Origin: Oscillospiraceae bacterium
GTDB taxonomy: Bacteria; Bacillota; Clostridia; Oscillospirales; Butyricicoccaceae
Assembly (NCBI GenBank): GCA_902797555.1
Contig: CADBTM010000064.1
Location: forward strand, 1 to 19,625
Direction: 5' to 3'
DNA length: 19,625 nt
The translations under genes and the position numbers were made by a program. The notes below the pieces were generated by a model. It did no database searches and was not told the origin of the DNA. It worked only from the letters and a program-made list of their open reading frames with translations. Position 1 is the stretch's first letter, and the number at the start of each line of letters is the position of its first letter. Below, one piece after another: positions 1 to 8,077 of this stretch.

Positions 1-707
1 AGGAGACCAAGATCGACATCCTGGTGACCCCCGCGGTGACGGTTTTTGTGGGCGTGGCGCTGGCAAAGCTTATCGCGCCCCCCATCGGCTCGGCAGCGCG
101 CGCCTTCGGGGATGTGATCGACCACGCCACCCGGCTGCAGCCCTTCTGGATGGGCATTGCCGTTTCCGTGCTGGTGGGCGTCGCCCTCACGCTGCCCATC
201 TCGTCGGCGGCCATCTGCCACGTGCTGGGTCTGACCGGTCTGGCCGGCGGAGCCGCTGTGGCGGGGTGCTGTGCCCAGATGATCGGCTTTGCCGTGATGA
301 GCTATAAGGAGAATAAGGTGGGCGGTCTGGTGAGCCAGGGCCTGGGCACCTCCATGCTGCAGATGCCCAACATCATCCGCAATCCGCGGATCTGGATCCC
401 GCCCATTCTGGCCTCGGCCATCACGGGACCGATCGCCACCTGCGTTTTCGGTCTGCAGATGAACGGCGAGCCCATCAACTCCGGTATGGGCACCTGCGGT
501 CTGTGCGGACAGATCGGCGTGTGGACGGGGTGGCTTTCGCCCAGCGAGACCGCGCTGGGGCACGGCGCTTCGGCCATCGCCCCCGGCGCCATGGAATGGA
601 TCGGATTGATCCTCGTCAGCTTTGTCCTGCCCGCTGTTTTGTGCCTTGCGTTCCGCAAGGTGTGTGAAAAGCTGGGCTGGATCAAAGAGGGAGACATGAA
701 GCTGTAA
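1..707 (+). CDS. PTS_EIIC_2 / PfoR-type membrane protein (5' truncated)
   Basis: Polytopic inner-membrane protein. The reading frame is already open at the window edge (codons from position 3 read ETKIDILVTPAV), so the true start lies upstream and the GTG at 24 is probably internal. Seen: long hydrophobic stretches, a GTSMLQMPNIIRNPRIWIPP segment and a Gly-rich GMGTCGLCGQIG loop. From memory these resemble the PTS_EIIC_2 / COG3641 family, which includes the Clostridium perfringens regulator PfoR. Family members are annotated as PTS sugar transporter subunit IIC, but many lack IIA/IIB partners and their substrate is unknown. No IIA/IIB domain is visible in the part present. The stop is 38 nt before the YitT gene on the same strand, so co-transcription is likely. 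Substrate cannot be inferred. Confidence 0.8.
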   Translation, partial: ETKIDILVTPAVTVFVGVALAKLIAPPIGSAARAFGDVIDHATRLQPFWMGIAVSVLVGVALTLPISSAAICHVLGLTGLAGGAAVAGCCAQMIGFAVMSYKENKVGGLVSQGLGTSMLQMPNIIRNPRIWIPPILASAITGPIATCVFGLQMNGEPINSGMGTCGLCGQIGVWTGWLSPSETALGHGASAIAPGAMEWIGLILVSFVLPAVLCLAFRKVCEKLGWIKEGDMKL

Positions 708-745
708 GGGCATAGCCTCACAGAAACCTTTCGGAGGGAACGATC

Positions 746-1609
746 ATGGAAAAGAAAAAGCTCCTGTCCAAGCAGTCCCTTTTGGATTTCTTCGCCATCA
801 CGGCGGGCGCCGTCATCTGCGCCGTCGGCGTGTTTTTCTTCCAGATGCCCAGCAATCTGACCATGGGCAGCACCGCCGGTCTGGCCATCATTCTGGCGGA
901 GGTGCTTCCGCTGAAGGTATCGGTGCTCAACCTGATCCTCAGCATGATCCTGCTGGCGGTGGGCCTGATCTTTATCGGGCGGGACTTTGGCGCAAAGACG
1001 ATCTATGTGGCGCTGCTCATCCCGGTGCTGCTGGCGGGGATGGAGGCGCTGTGGCCCAACGTGCAGCCGGTGATGGGGGATTTGTTCCTCGATATGCTGG
1101 GCTATGTGTTTATCGTGGCCATCGGTCAGGCGATTTTGTTTTTGCGCAACGCCTCGTCCGGCGGACTGGATATTGTGGCAAAGCTGCTCAACAAGTTTTT
1201 CCGCATGGAGCTGGGCACGGCGGTGACCGTGTCCGGATTGGCGGTGGTGTGCTCGGCCATTTTGGTGTTTGACGTGCGCACCGTGCTTCTGGGCGCGCTG
1301 GGCATGTACCTCAACGGCCTTGTCCTCGACCACTTTATCTTTGGCATGAACATCAAAAAACGGGTGTGCATCATGTCCAAAAAGGAGGAGGAGATCAAAT
1401 CCTTTATTCTGAAGGAGCTCCATTCGGGCGCGACGATCTATCAGAGCATCGGCGCCTACAGCGGCGAGCCCCGGCAGGAGATCATCACCATCGTCAACAA
1501 GAACGAATATTCCAAGCTGATGCGCTTTATCGAAAAAACCGATCCCCAGGCATTTATCACCATCTATTCGGTAAACGAGGTGCTCTATCAGCCAAAGCCA
1601 AAGGGATAA
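746..1609 (+). CDS. YitT family membrane protein (YitT + DUF2179 domains)
   Basis: Predicted 287-residue membrane protein of unknown biochemical function. Seen: about five to six hydrophobic segments in residues 12-200, including a Gly/Ala-rich first helix followed by the MGSTAGLAIIL region typical of the family. A soluble C-terminal domain of about 65 residues follows (roughly 214-280, EIKSFILKELHSGATIYQSIGAYSG... onward), matching DUF2179, a small alpha/beta domain that caps YitT proteins in Bacillota. Length and domain order are normal for the family. The ATG has a ribosome site (cggaggg) about 8 nt upstream. It follows the PfoR-like gene by 38 nt and is closed by a terminator directly after its stop. 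Family transport or sensing roles are unproven. Confidence 0.88.
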   Translation: MEKKKLLSKQSLLDFFAITAGAVICAVGVFFFQMPSNLTMGSTAGLAIILAEVLPLKVSVLNLILSMILLAVGLIFIGRDFGAKTIYVALLIPVLLAGMEALWPNVQPVMGDLFLDMLGYVFIVAIGQAILFLRNASSGGLDIVAKLLNKFFRMELGTAVTVSGLAVVCSAILVFDVRTVLLGALGMYLNGLVLDHFIFGMNIKKRVCIMSKKEEEIKSFILKELHSGATIYQSIGAYSGEPRQEIITIVNKNEYSKLMRFIEKTDPQAFITIYSVNEVLYQPKPKG

Positions 1610-1620
1610 AAACAGCAATA

Positions 1621-1647
1621 AAAAAAGACCGCCAAGCGGTCTTTTTT
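1621..1647. terminator. Bidirectional intrinsic terminator between convergent genes
   Basis: Perfect inverted repeat with arms 1621-1632 and 1636-1647 and a 3-nt loop: core GACCGC/GCGGTC flanked by six A on the left and six T on the right. The same hairpin therefore has a U-tract in both directions. It sits between the stop of the YitT gene (1609) and the stop of the convergent foldase gene (1660), ending both units. Confidence 0.92.
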
Positions 1648-1659
1648 ATTTTTCTAATA

Positions 1660-2640
1660 TTACTTAATATAGTCTGTGATGTTCTCCAACGTGATCTCGT
1701 CTACGATCTTTTCCACGGTGACGGGGTATCCCTGCTTCCATTCGTCCAGCTCCTGATCAAAGCGCCAGTCGATGGCGGCCGCGGCGATCTCCTGTTGGTT
1801 TTCCTCATAGAAGGAGGCCGACAGGGGGCAGCGCTTGAGGATGTACCAGCCGTCCTGACGGGTGAGCAGGTCGCTGACCTGATTCTCCTCCAGACGGAAG
1901 AGGGTGGTGAGGTAATAGGTGGAGGCAGCCTCCAGCTCGCCCACCGGGTAGCCGCCCAGCATGGCGGGATCCTCGCTGTATTCCTCCGCCAGCGCGTCAA
2001 AGTCGGCGTCGGGCGCCTGTGCCAGTTCGAGCACCTGTTGGGCGAGGGCTTTCTTTTCCAGACGGTCCTCCAGGGGGAGCAGGTTGCCCTGATCGTCGAT
2101 ATCGCTGAAATAAATCAGCTTGACCAGCGCGTAATGCTCGGAGAAATAGAGGCGCAGCCGCTCGTCGGTGAAATAGGCCTTGCCGTCCTTTTGCACATAG
2201 TCGGACAAAAGGGCGTAGTACCGCTCGTTTTCCTGAAACTTGTCATAGGCGCGGTCGGTGAGATTGGATTGCCGGAGATATTCCACATAGGCCGCTTTGC
2301 CGCCCAGCTCGTCGATGAGCTGCTCCTTGTCGGCCTTGAGGGCGGCCTTGGCCTCCTTGGACAGCTCCAGGCCCAGCTCTTTGCACTTGAGACGCACCAC
2401 CTCGTTGGTGACGATCTGATCGAGGGCGGCGGCGCGGGCGGTTTCCAGCGCATCGGCGGAATAGATCACAGTGGAATCATCCTCGCCGGAGTTCACCCGA
2501 TTGTAGTGGAGATAAAAGGCATATTCCGAGGCGTCCACCTTGCGCCCGCCCACGATGACGGCGGTGGGGCTGGGGCTGCATCCTGCCAGCAGACAAAGCA
2601 GCAGGAGCGCGGACAGCAGCAGTGCGGAAAAACGTTTCAT
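1660..2640 (-). CDS. PrsA/SurA-like peptidyl-prolyl isomerase lipoprotein
   Basis: Predicted extracytoplasmic folding factor anchored to the membrane as a lipoprotein (326 aa). Seen: signal peptide MKRFSALLLSALLLLCLLAGC with a lipobox LAGC, acylated Cys21. A helical SurA_N-like region spans about residues 38-150, and a diverged parvulin-like (PpiC) segment about 175-275 (ALVKLIYFSDID ... DFDALAEEYSEDPAMLGGYPVGEL ... DGWYILKR). The usual parvulin HILV start reads LIYF here, so isomerase activity is uncertain and it may act mainly as a chaperone. Ribosome site aaaggag lies before the ATG. It is last in the minus-strand run, 45 nt after mfd, and ends at the bidirectional terminator. Spore or cell-wall protein folding roles are known for PrsA proteins; the client here is unknown. 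Confidence 0.85.
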   Translation of the reverse strand: MKRFSALLLSALLLLCLLAGCSPSPTAVIVGGRKVDASEYAFYLHYNRVNSGEDDSTVIYSADALETARAAALDQIVTNEVVRLKCKELGLELSKEAKAALKADKEQLIDELGGKAAYVEYLRQSNLTDRAYDKFQENERYYALLSDYVQKDGKAYFTDERLRLYFSEHYALVKLIYFSDIDDQGNLLPLEDRLEKKALAQQVLELAQAPDADFDALAEEYSEDPAMLGGYPVGELEAASTYYLTTLFRLEENQVSDLLTRQDGWYILKRCPLSASFYEENQQEIAAAAIDWRFDQELDEWKQGYPVTVEKIVDEITLENITDYIK

Positions 2641-2685
2641 GGGGTAGGCTCCTTTCGGAACGGATGGGGGCTTTTCTTCATTTTA

Positions 2686-5600
2686 TCACGATTCTTCCCC
2701 GCTGTAAAGCGCGATCAGGGACTTTGCCTGCTCCAGCGGATCGTCGGCGGGACGGAGCTTGAGGGTGATGTAGGGCTTGTCGCCTGCCGAGAGGAAGATC
2801 CGTCCCCGCAGAGACGGGCTGGCGCAAACCTTTGCAGCCCCCTCCAGCGCCTCGGGACGGAAGAACAGCAGCAGCGAGCCATTTTTCTGGGTGATCTCGT
2901 TGACGCCTGCCCGGGAGGCGTCCGCCCGCAAAAGGGCGATGTCCAGCAGCGCCAGCGCCGCCCGGGGCGGATCACCGAAGCGGTCGATCAGCTCGTCCTG
3001 CATGTCCCGCAGATCGTCCTGAGAAGAGATCATGGCGATGCGGCGATACAGATCCACTCTTGTGGCGGCGTCGGAAACATAGGTCTGGGGCAGGCCGGCG
3101 GAGACCAGCAGATCGGCGGTGCAGTCGGTGTGCCGGACGGGGGCTTCGCCCTTGAGCTCTGCAGTGGCCTCGCTGAGCAGCTGGAGATAGAGGTCGTAGC
3201 CCACGTCCATCATGTGTCCGCTCTGCTCGGCGCCCAGCACGTTGCCCGCGCCGCGGATCTCCAGATCGCGCATGGCGATCTTAAAGCCCGAGCCGAACTC
3301 GGCAAACTCCCGGATGGCGGAAAGACGCTTTTGGGAGATCTCGGAAAGCACCTTGCCCCGGCGATAGGTGAAATAGGCGTAGGCGTGACGGCTGGAGCGC
3401 CCAACGCGGCCGCGGATCTGGTGAAGCTGCGCCAGACCCATCCGGTCGGCGTCCTCGATGATGAGGGTGTTGACGTTGGGAATGTCCACGCCGGTTTCGA
3501 TGATGGTGGTGCACACCAGAACGCCGATTTCCCCCTGATAAAAGCGGCTCATCACGTCGCTCATCTGCTCTTCTGTCATGCGGCCGTGGGCAGAGGCTAC
3601 CGCCGCGTCGGGAAAGGCGGCCTGCAGCCGGGCGGCCACCCGGTCGATGTCCTCGATCCGGTTGTGGAGATAATAAACCTGACCGCCCCGGGCCAGCTCC
3701 CGACGGATGGCGTCCCGCAGGATGGCGTCGTTTTGCTCCAGCACATAGGTCTGCACCGGTTGACGTCCCAGAGGCGCCTCCTCCAGAACGCTCATATCCC
3801 GGATGCCCGAAAGCGCCATATTGAGGGTGCGGGGGATGGGGGTGGCGGTGAGGGTGAGCACGTCGATGCCCTGCGCCATCTGTTTGATGCGCTCCTTGTG
3901 GGCGACGCCGAAGCGCTGCTCCTCGTCCACCACCAGCAGGCCGAGATCCTTGAAGGCGATGTCCTTTTGCAAAATACGGTGGGTGCCGATGACCAGATCC
4001 ACCTGACCGGTCTTGAGCCGCCGGGCAATGTCCTGCAGCTGCTTGCCCGTGCGGAAGCGGCTCATCATCTCGATCTTGACGGGATAGCCGGAAAAGCGCT
4101 CCACCGCGCTGAAATAATGCTGCCGCGCCAAAACGGTGGTGGGCACCAGAATGGCGGCCTGCTTGCCGGACAGGAGGCACTTCATCACCGCGCGGAAGGC
4201 GACCTCGGTCTTTCCAAAGCCCACGTCGCCGCACAAAAGGCGATCCATGGGGACGGGACGCTCCATGTCCTGCTTGATCTCCTGGGCGCAGACCAGCTGA
4301 TCCTCGGTCTCCTCGTAGGGGAAGGCCTCTTCAAAGCTGCGCTGCCAGTCGTCGTCGGGGGCAAAGGGAAATCCCTCCACCTTTTGCCGGGCGGCATACA
4401 GCCTGAGAAGCTGCTCCGCCAGGTCGGAGGCGGATTTTTTTGCCCGCTGCTTGGTTTTTTGCCATGTGGCGGTGCCAAGCTTGCTGAGACGGACGTTTTC
4501 GGTCTCGGCGGTGCCCACATATTTGCTCACCAGATCAAGGGCGGTGGCGGGGACAAAGACAAAATCCGTCCCGGCGTAGGCGATCTTGATGTAATCCCGC
4601 CACACCTTGTCCACCTGGATGCGCTCCACCCCCACAAAGCGGCCGATGCCGTGATGCTCGTGCACCACCAGATCGCCGGGATGCAGGTCGGAAAAGCTGC
4701 GGATGGCGTCCTTGTTGGAGGAGCGCCTGCGTTTGGCGGCCTTGCGCCCGGGCTGGCGCCCCTCGCACAAAACGGCGATGCGCAGGGCGGGATACTCCAT
4801 GCCGGCGCTGAGTGCGGTGGGCAAAACGCACACCTTCCGCCCGCCGGCAAGGGCGGGATCGGCGGTGCAGGGCACCTCCTGCCCCTGCAAAAGCTCGATG
4901 AGGTTGTTCACCCGGGCGGCGCCGCCCGAGGCCAGATAGACGGTGTAATTCAGCCGGAGGTAGTCGCTCACGTCCCGCATCAGGTTTTCAAAGCCGCCGG
5001 TGGAGGCGCTCAGCTGCTTTGCCGCCAGCGGGATAAGCGCCTGCGGCGAGAAGGAAGAATCGGAAAGAAAGCTGTCCATCAGCAGTACCGCCCCGCGCAG
5101 CGCGGCCCGGAACTGCTTTTCATCCATGCACCAGCCCTGCTTGCTTGGGGGCAGGACGCCGTTTTCCAGCAGGTGGGAGATGTCCTCCGACTGACGGTGG
5201 AGCATGCCCTGGACGCACTCCACCACCGCGGGAGTGTCGCTGAGGACAAAGATGCAGTCGTCGGGCAGATAGGAAAAGGCGGTGGCGGGGTGGGAATAGA
5301 TCAGAGGAAGATAGCGGTCGGCGGTGGGCAGACTGCCCAGCTGTTCCAACCCTTCGGCGTCGAAGAGCAGATTGGTCCGCAGCTCGGGAGAGGTGCTTTT
5401 GCGGGAGGCCAGCTTGGTGAGCTGCGCCGCCAGCCCTGCGCATCCGCCCTCGGCCAGCGTGGGCAGCACCTCGCGCACGGGGAGGACGGTGACCGAGGGC
5501 AAAGCCTCCGTCCGCCGCTGGGTGAGCGGGTCAAAGGCAGAGAGGGAATCCACCTCGTCGCCGAAGAATTCGGCGCGCACCGGCGCCTCCGCCCCCACGG

Positions 5601-6150
5601 GGAAGATGTCCAGAATGCCGCCCCGCAGGGCAAACTGTCCCGGCCCCTCCACCTGATTGCTGCGGGTGTAGCCCGCCTGCACCAGATGAGAAGCCAGTTC
5701 GTCCACGTCGTAAGCGCCGTCGCTCTCCACCGTGAAGGAAGCCTGCTCCAGCGCCTGAGGCGGCAGGGTGTGCATCAGCATGGCGTCGGCGGGAGCACAC
5801 AGGATGTGGCTTTCGCCGGTGCGGATACGCCACAGGGCGCTGAGACGCTGCTGTTCGTACTCCCGGGAGACCCCCTCCACCGAGTGAAAGATCAGATCCC
5901 TGCAGGGGAGGATGGCGCTGTCCGGCGCGCCGAAGGCGCGAAGATCGCCGGCAAAGGTGCGGGCGGCCTGCTCGTCCCGACAGAGAACGCACACCGTTTT
6001 TTCGGGGAGATCGTCGGCGAGCGCCGCGATGAGATGGGCGCGGTGCACCGGGGCCGCCCCATAGACCGAGGCGACCTGACCGGCCTGCGCCGAGGAAAGC
6101 AGGTTCCGGTATTCCTTCAGTTGTTTCGGGAGGGAAAGCAAGGCGTTCAT
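2686..6150 (-). CDS. mfd: Transcription-repair coupling factor Mfd
   Basis: Cytoplasmic ATP-dependent DNA translocase that removes RNA polymerase stalled at lesions and recruits UvrA. It is 1154 aa, close to the usual ~1150. Domains in order: UvrB-like N-terminal region (about 1-450); CarD-like RNA polymerase interaction domain (about 488-590, PGDLVVHEHHGIGRFVG); helicase domain 1 with Walker A GDVGFGKT near residue 640 and DEEQ near 742; motif TATPIPRT; helicase domain 2 with the RIGRVGR-type segment (read QIRGRVGRSSRHAYAYF); C-terminal TRCF domain. I chose the ATG at 6150 because gaaagga precedes it at good spacing; an in-frame upstream Met at 6216 has no ribosome site and adds a non-homologous 22 residues. 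It lies 123 nt after the amidohydrolase and 45 nt before the foldase gene, in the prs-pth-mfd order known from Bacillota. Confidence 0.98.
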   Translation of the reverse strand: MNALLSLPKQLKEYRNLLSSAQAGQVASVYGAAPVHRAHLIAALADDLPEKTVCVLCRDEQAARTFAGDLRAFGAPDSAILPCRDLIFHSVEGVSREYEQQRLSALWRIRTGESHILCAPADAMLMHTLPPQALEQASFTVESDGAYDVDELASHLVQAGYTRSNQVEGPGQFALRGGILDIFPVGAEAPVRAEFFGDEVDSLSAFDPLTQRRTEALPSVTVLPVREVLPTLAEGGCAGLAAQLTKLASRKSTSPELRTNLLFDAEGLEQLGSLPTADRYLPLIYSHPATAFSYLPDDCIFVLSDTPAVVECVQGMLHRQSEDISHLLENGVLPPSKQGWCMDEKQFRAALRGAVLLMDSFLSDSSFSPQALIPLAAKQLSASTGGFENLMRDVSDYLRLNYTVYLASGGAARVNNLIELLQGQEVPCTADPALAGGRKVCVLPTALSAGMEYPALRIAVLCEGRQPGRKAAKRRRSSNKDAIRSFSDLHPGDLVVHEHHGIGRFVGVERIQVDKVWRDYIKIAYAGTDFVFVPATALDLVSKYVGTAETENVRLSKLGTATWQKTKQRAKKSASDLAEQLLRLYAARQKVEGFPFAPDDDWQRSFEEAFPYEETEDQLVCAQEIKQDMERPVPMDRLLCGDVGFGKTEVAFRAVMKCLLSGKQAAILVPTTVLARQHYFSAVERFSGYPVKIEMMSRFRTGKQLQDIARRLKTGQVDLVIGTHRILQKDIAFKDLGLLVVDEEQRFGVAHKERIKQMAQGIDVLTLTATPIPRTLNMALSGIRDMSVLEEAPLGRQPVQTYVLEQNDAILRDAIRRELARGGQVYYLHNRIEDIDRVAARLQAAFPDAAVASAHGRMTEEQMSDVMSRFYQGEIGVLVCTTIIETGVDIPNVNTLIIEDADRMGLAQLHQIRGRVGRSSRHAYAYFTYRRGKVLSEISQKRLSAIREFAEFGSGFKIAMRDLEIRGAGNVLGAEQSGHMMDVGYDLYLQLLSEATAELKGEAPVRHTDCTADLLVSAGLPQTYVSDAATRVDLYRRIAMISSQDDLRDMQDELIDRFGDPPRAALALLDIALLRADASRAGVNEITQKNGSLLLFFRPEALEGAAKVCASPSLRGRIFLSAGDKPYITLKLRPADDPLEQAKSLIALYSGEES

Positions 6151-6225
6151 AGGCGGGATCCTTTCGGATAATTGAAAAATGATCTGCAGAGGGACGGAAA
6201 GAAAAAATCGCGGCAACAGCGAGCG

Positions 6226-6248
6226 CCCCGTTTCGATTGGAAACGGGG
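6226..6248 (-). other. Stable hairpin between amidohydrolase and mfd
   Basis: Inverted repeat with arms 6226-6234 and 6240-6248 (CCCCGTTTC / GAAACGGGG) and a 5-nt loop. It extends outward through G-U pairs and a gcga/tcgc pair. Read on the minus strand, a six-U run (plus 6202-6207) follows, but only about 18 nt after the stem, so it is not a classic intrinsic terminator. It may be an attenuator, a processing site or an mRNA-stabilising end. It is the only structure I see in the 123-nt gap; no clear mfd promoter was found there. Confidence 0.5.
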
Positions 6249-6273
6249 TGTCGCAATATGCAGAAAAATGGAA

Positions 6274-7428
6274 TTACTGAGGTGCGCAGACGATCTTGCC
6301 GTCTACGATGGTATATGCGGCCTCGCCGTCCAGATAGACCAGAGGATCGGCCGTCCAGATCACCACGTCGCCGTCCTTGCCGGGCTCGAGGGAGCCGACC
6401 CGGTCACCGATGCCGGTGAGGGTGGCGGCGTTGATGGTGATGGCCTTCCAGGCCTCCTCCATAGGCAGACCGGCCTTTGCGGCCAGACCGGCGCACAGGG
6501 GCAGCTTTTCCAGCGGGATCACGGGGCAGTCGGTGATGATGGCGATGGGCACGCCGGCCTCGTGGAGAATGCGGGGGGTGTCAAAGCTCTTGTTGGCAAG
6601 CTCGATCTTGCTCTTGCCGCCCAGAGTTGGCCCCACAAAGGCGGGGAAGCCTTCCTCCGCCAGCTCGTCGGCGATGAGGGCGCCGTCGGTGCAGTGATCC
6701 AGCGTCAGCTTGAGGTGAAATTCCTTTGCGATGCGGATGGCGGTGAGGATGTCGTCGTGGCGGTGGGCGTGACACTTGAGGGGCAGCTCGCCCTTGAGGA
6801 CGGGGATCATGGCCTCCAGCTTCATGTCAAAGGCGGGATTCTTGCCCTCTTCCTTGTCCTGCATGTAGCGCTGGGTTTTGAAGAGCAGCTCCCGTAGCAC
6901 GCCTGCCACGCCCATGCGGGTCATGGGGGATTTGGACTTGCCCTGACCGTAGCAGCGCTTGGGGTTTTCGCCGAAGGCGGCCTTCATGGCCAGCGGATTT
7001 TTGACGATCATCTTGTCCACCCGCTTGCCCGCCAGCTTGACGGCGATGAAGGTGCCGCCCACCACGTTGGCGCTGCCCGGACCGGTGCAGGCTGTGGTGA
7101 CGCCGCCCCGCAGAGCCAGGCCCAGCGCCTCGTCCAGCGGATTGAAGGAGTCGATGGCGCGCAGTTGGGGAGTGACGGGCTCGACGATCTCGTTGTAATC
7201 GTGGCCTTCCCAGCCCATGGAATAGTTGTCCAGACCGATGTGCCCGTGGGCCTCCACACAGCCGGGAGTGACCAGACGCCCCTCGGCGTCGATGATCTGC
7301 GCCCCTTCGGGACAGGTCAGGTCTGCGCCTACCGCGGCGATCTTTCCGTCATCGCCGATGAGGACACAGCCGTTTTCGATGTCGGGACCGGCCATGGTTT
7401 TGACGTGGCCGTTGCGGATGAAAAGCAT
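6274..7428 (-). CDS. Metal-dependent amidohydrolase (imidazolonepropionase-like)
   Basis: Predicted cytoplasmic hydrolase of cyclic amides or related C-N bonds (384 aa), COG1228-like. Seen: small N-terminal beta domain; HxH metal motif His61-Gly-His63 after RLVTPGCVEA; a KCHAHRHDD segment with His220/222/224; His245 in LDHCTDG; Asp300 in IITDCPV; and the C-terminal GDRVGSLEPGKDGDVVIW signature that returns to the composite domain. All expected metal ligands appear present, so it should be active, but the substrate is not identifiable. The ATG at 7428 has AAGGAGG 8 nt upstream; the frame stays open further upstream inside pth but that part is a shadow. It sits 25 nt after pth and before mfd, a position not occupied by such a gene in Bacillus. 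Confidence 0.88.
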   Translation of the reverse strand: MLFIRNGHVKTMAGPDIENGCVLIGDDGKIAAVGADLTCPEGAQIIDAEGRLVTPGCVEAHGHIGLDNYSMGWEGHDYNEIVEPVTPQLRAIDSFNPLDEALGLALRGGVTTACTGPGSANVVGGTFIAVKLAGKRVDKMIVKNPLAMKAAFGENPKRCYGQGKSKSPMTRMGVAGVLRELLFKTQRYMQDKEEGKNPAFDMKLEAMIPVLKGELPLKCHAHRHDDILTAIRIAKEFHLKLTLDHCTDGALIADELAEEGFPAFVGPTLGGKSKIELANKSFDTPRILHEAGVPIAIITDCPVIPLEKLPLCAGLAAKAGLPMEEAWKAITINAATLTGIGDRVGSLEPGKDGDVVIWTADPLVYLDGEAAYTIVDGKIVCAPQ

Positions 7429-7453
7429 GTTCACAGCCTCCTTTATGATGGGA

Positions 7454-8071
7454 TCATTCGGCCTTGGTCTGACCGAAGTGATTGTACTCCTGCATGGCGT
7501 GCTCCACGCCGTTTTCCAGCAGATCGAGCACCGCGTCGGGAACGGCCTTGACGGCGGCGTAGGTGTCGCTGTCCATGGGGGACAGGACAAAGTCCACCAT
7601 CTCCTCGCCGTGGGCGCGGTCGGGGGTGCCGAGACCCACCTTGATCCGGGGGAATTGGTCGCTTTCCAGCAGATAGACGATGTTGCGCATGCCGTTGTGG
7701 GTGCCGGCCGAGCCGCTGCGGCGGATGCGCATACGGCCTGCGGGCAGATCGGCGTCGTCAAAGATGACGATGAGGCGCTGGGGCGGGACGTGATAGGCGT
7801 CCACCATGTCCTTCACCGCCTCGCCGGACAGGTTCATAAAGGTCTGGGGCTTCATCAGCAGGACGTTTTTCCCGCCAACGGTGCAGATGCCGTAAACCGC
7901 CTTGTGCTTGGCGTTTTTCAGCCGTCCCAGACCCACCCTTTCCGCCAGAAGATCAACGGCGCAAAAGCCCACGTTGTGGCGGGTCATCTCGTATTTGCTG
8001 CCCGGATTGCCCAGACCGCAGACGATATAATCCACGGTCTGGGGTTCGGAGACCTTTTTACGGCGAAACAT
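7454..8071 (-). CDS. pth: Peptidyl-tRNA hydrolase
   Basis: Recycles peptidyl-tRNA released from stalled ribosomes by cleaving the ester bond; cytoplasmic and usually essential. 205 aa against a typical ~190. Seen: GLGNPGSKYEMTRHNVGF with catalytic His32, KPQTFMN with Asn80, FDDADLP with Asp106, and GTHNGMRNI with His125/Asn126, so the active-site and tRNA-binding residues are all present. The extra length is a 13-residue basic N-terminal extension. The ATG at 8071 has no purine-rich ribosome site: the bases before it read tgatcctcc, and the prs stop is only 6 nt away, so translational coupling to prs is likely. A GTG at codon 13 is an alternative start but is also poorly placed. Gene order prs-pth-...-mfd is the Bacillota norm. 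Confidence 0.96.
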   Translation of the reverse strand: MFRRKKVSEPQTVDYIVCGLGNPGSKYEMTRHNVGFCAVDLLAERVGLGRLKNAKHKAVYGICTVGGKNVLLMKPQTFMNLSGEAVKDMVDAYHVPPQRLIVIFDDADLPAGRMRIRRSGSAGTHNGMRNIVYLLESDQFPRIKVGLGTPDRAHGEEMVDFVLSPMDSDTYAAVKAVPDAVLDLLENGVEHAMQEYNHFGQTKAE

Positions 8072-8077
8072 GGAGGA

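Noticed and set aside
302..1618. Long minus-strand frame opposite the first two genes
   Set aside because: His/Gln-rich shadow of the PfoR-like and YitT genes; no recognisable domain and it reads through the convergent terminator region.
1366..6171. A 1601-codon open frame on the plus strand
   Set aside because: It is antisense to the foldase and mfd genes, whose products are recognised over their full length. GC-rich codon bias leaves the opposite frame open; the translation is low-complexity Gly/Leu/Gln-rich without any domain.
6151..6216. A longer N-terminus for Mfd starting at 6216
   Set aside because: No ribosome site at 6216; the added 22 residues do not resemble Mfd, while gaaagga fits the ATG at 6150.
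7429..7761. N-terminal extension of the amidohydrolase
   Set aside because: The extension overlaps pth in another frame, is low-complexity, and the ATG at 7428 has an ideal AAGGAGG.
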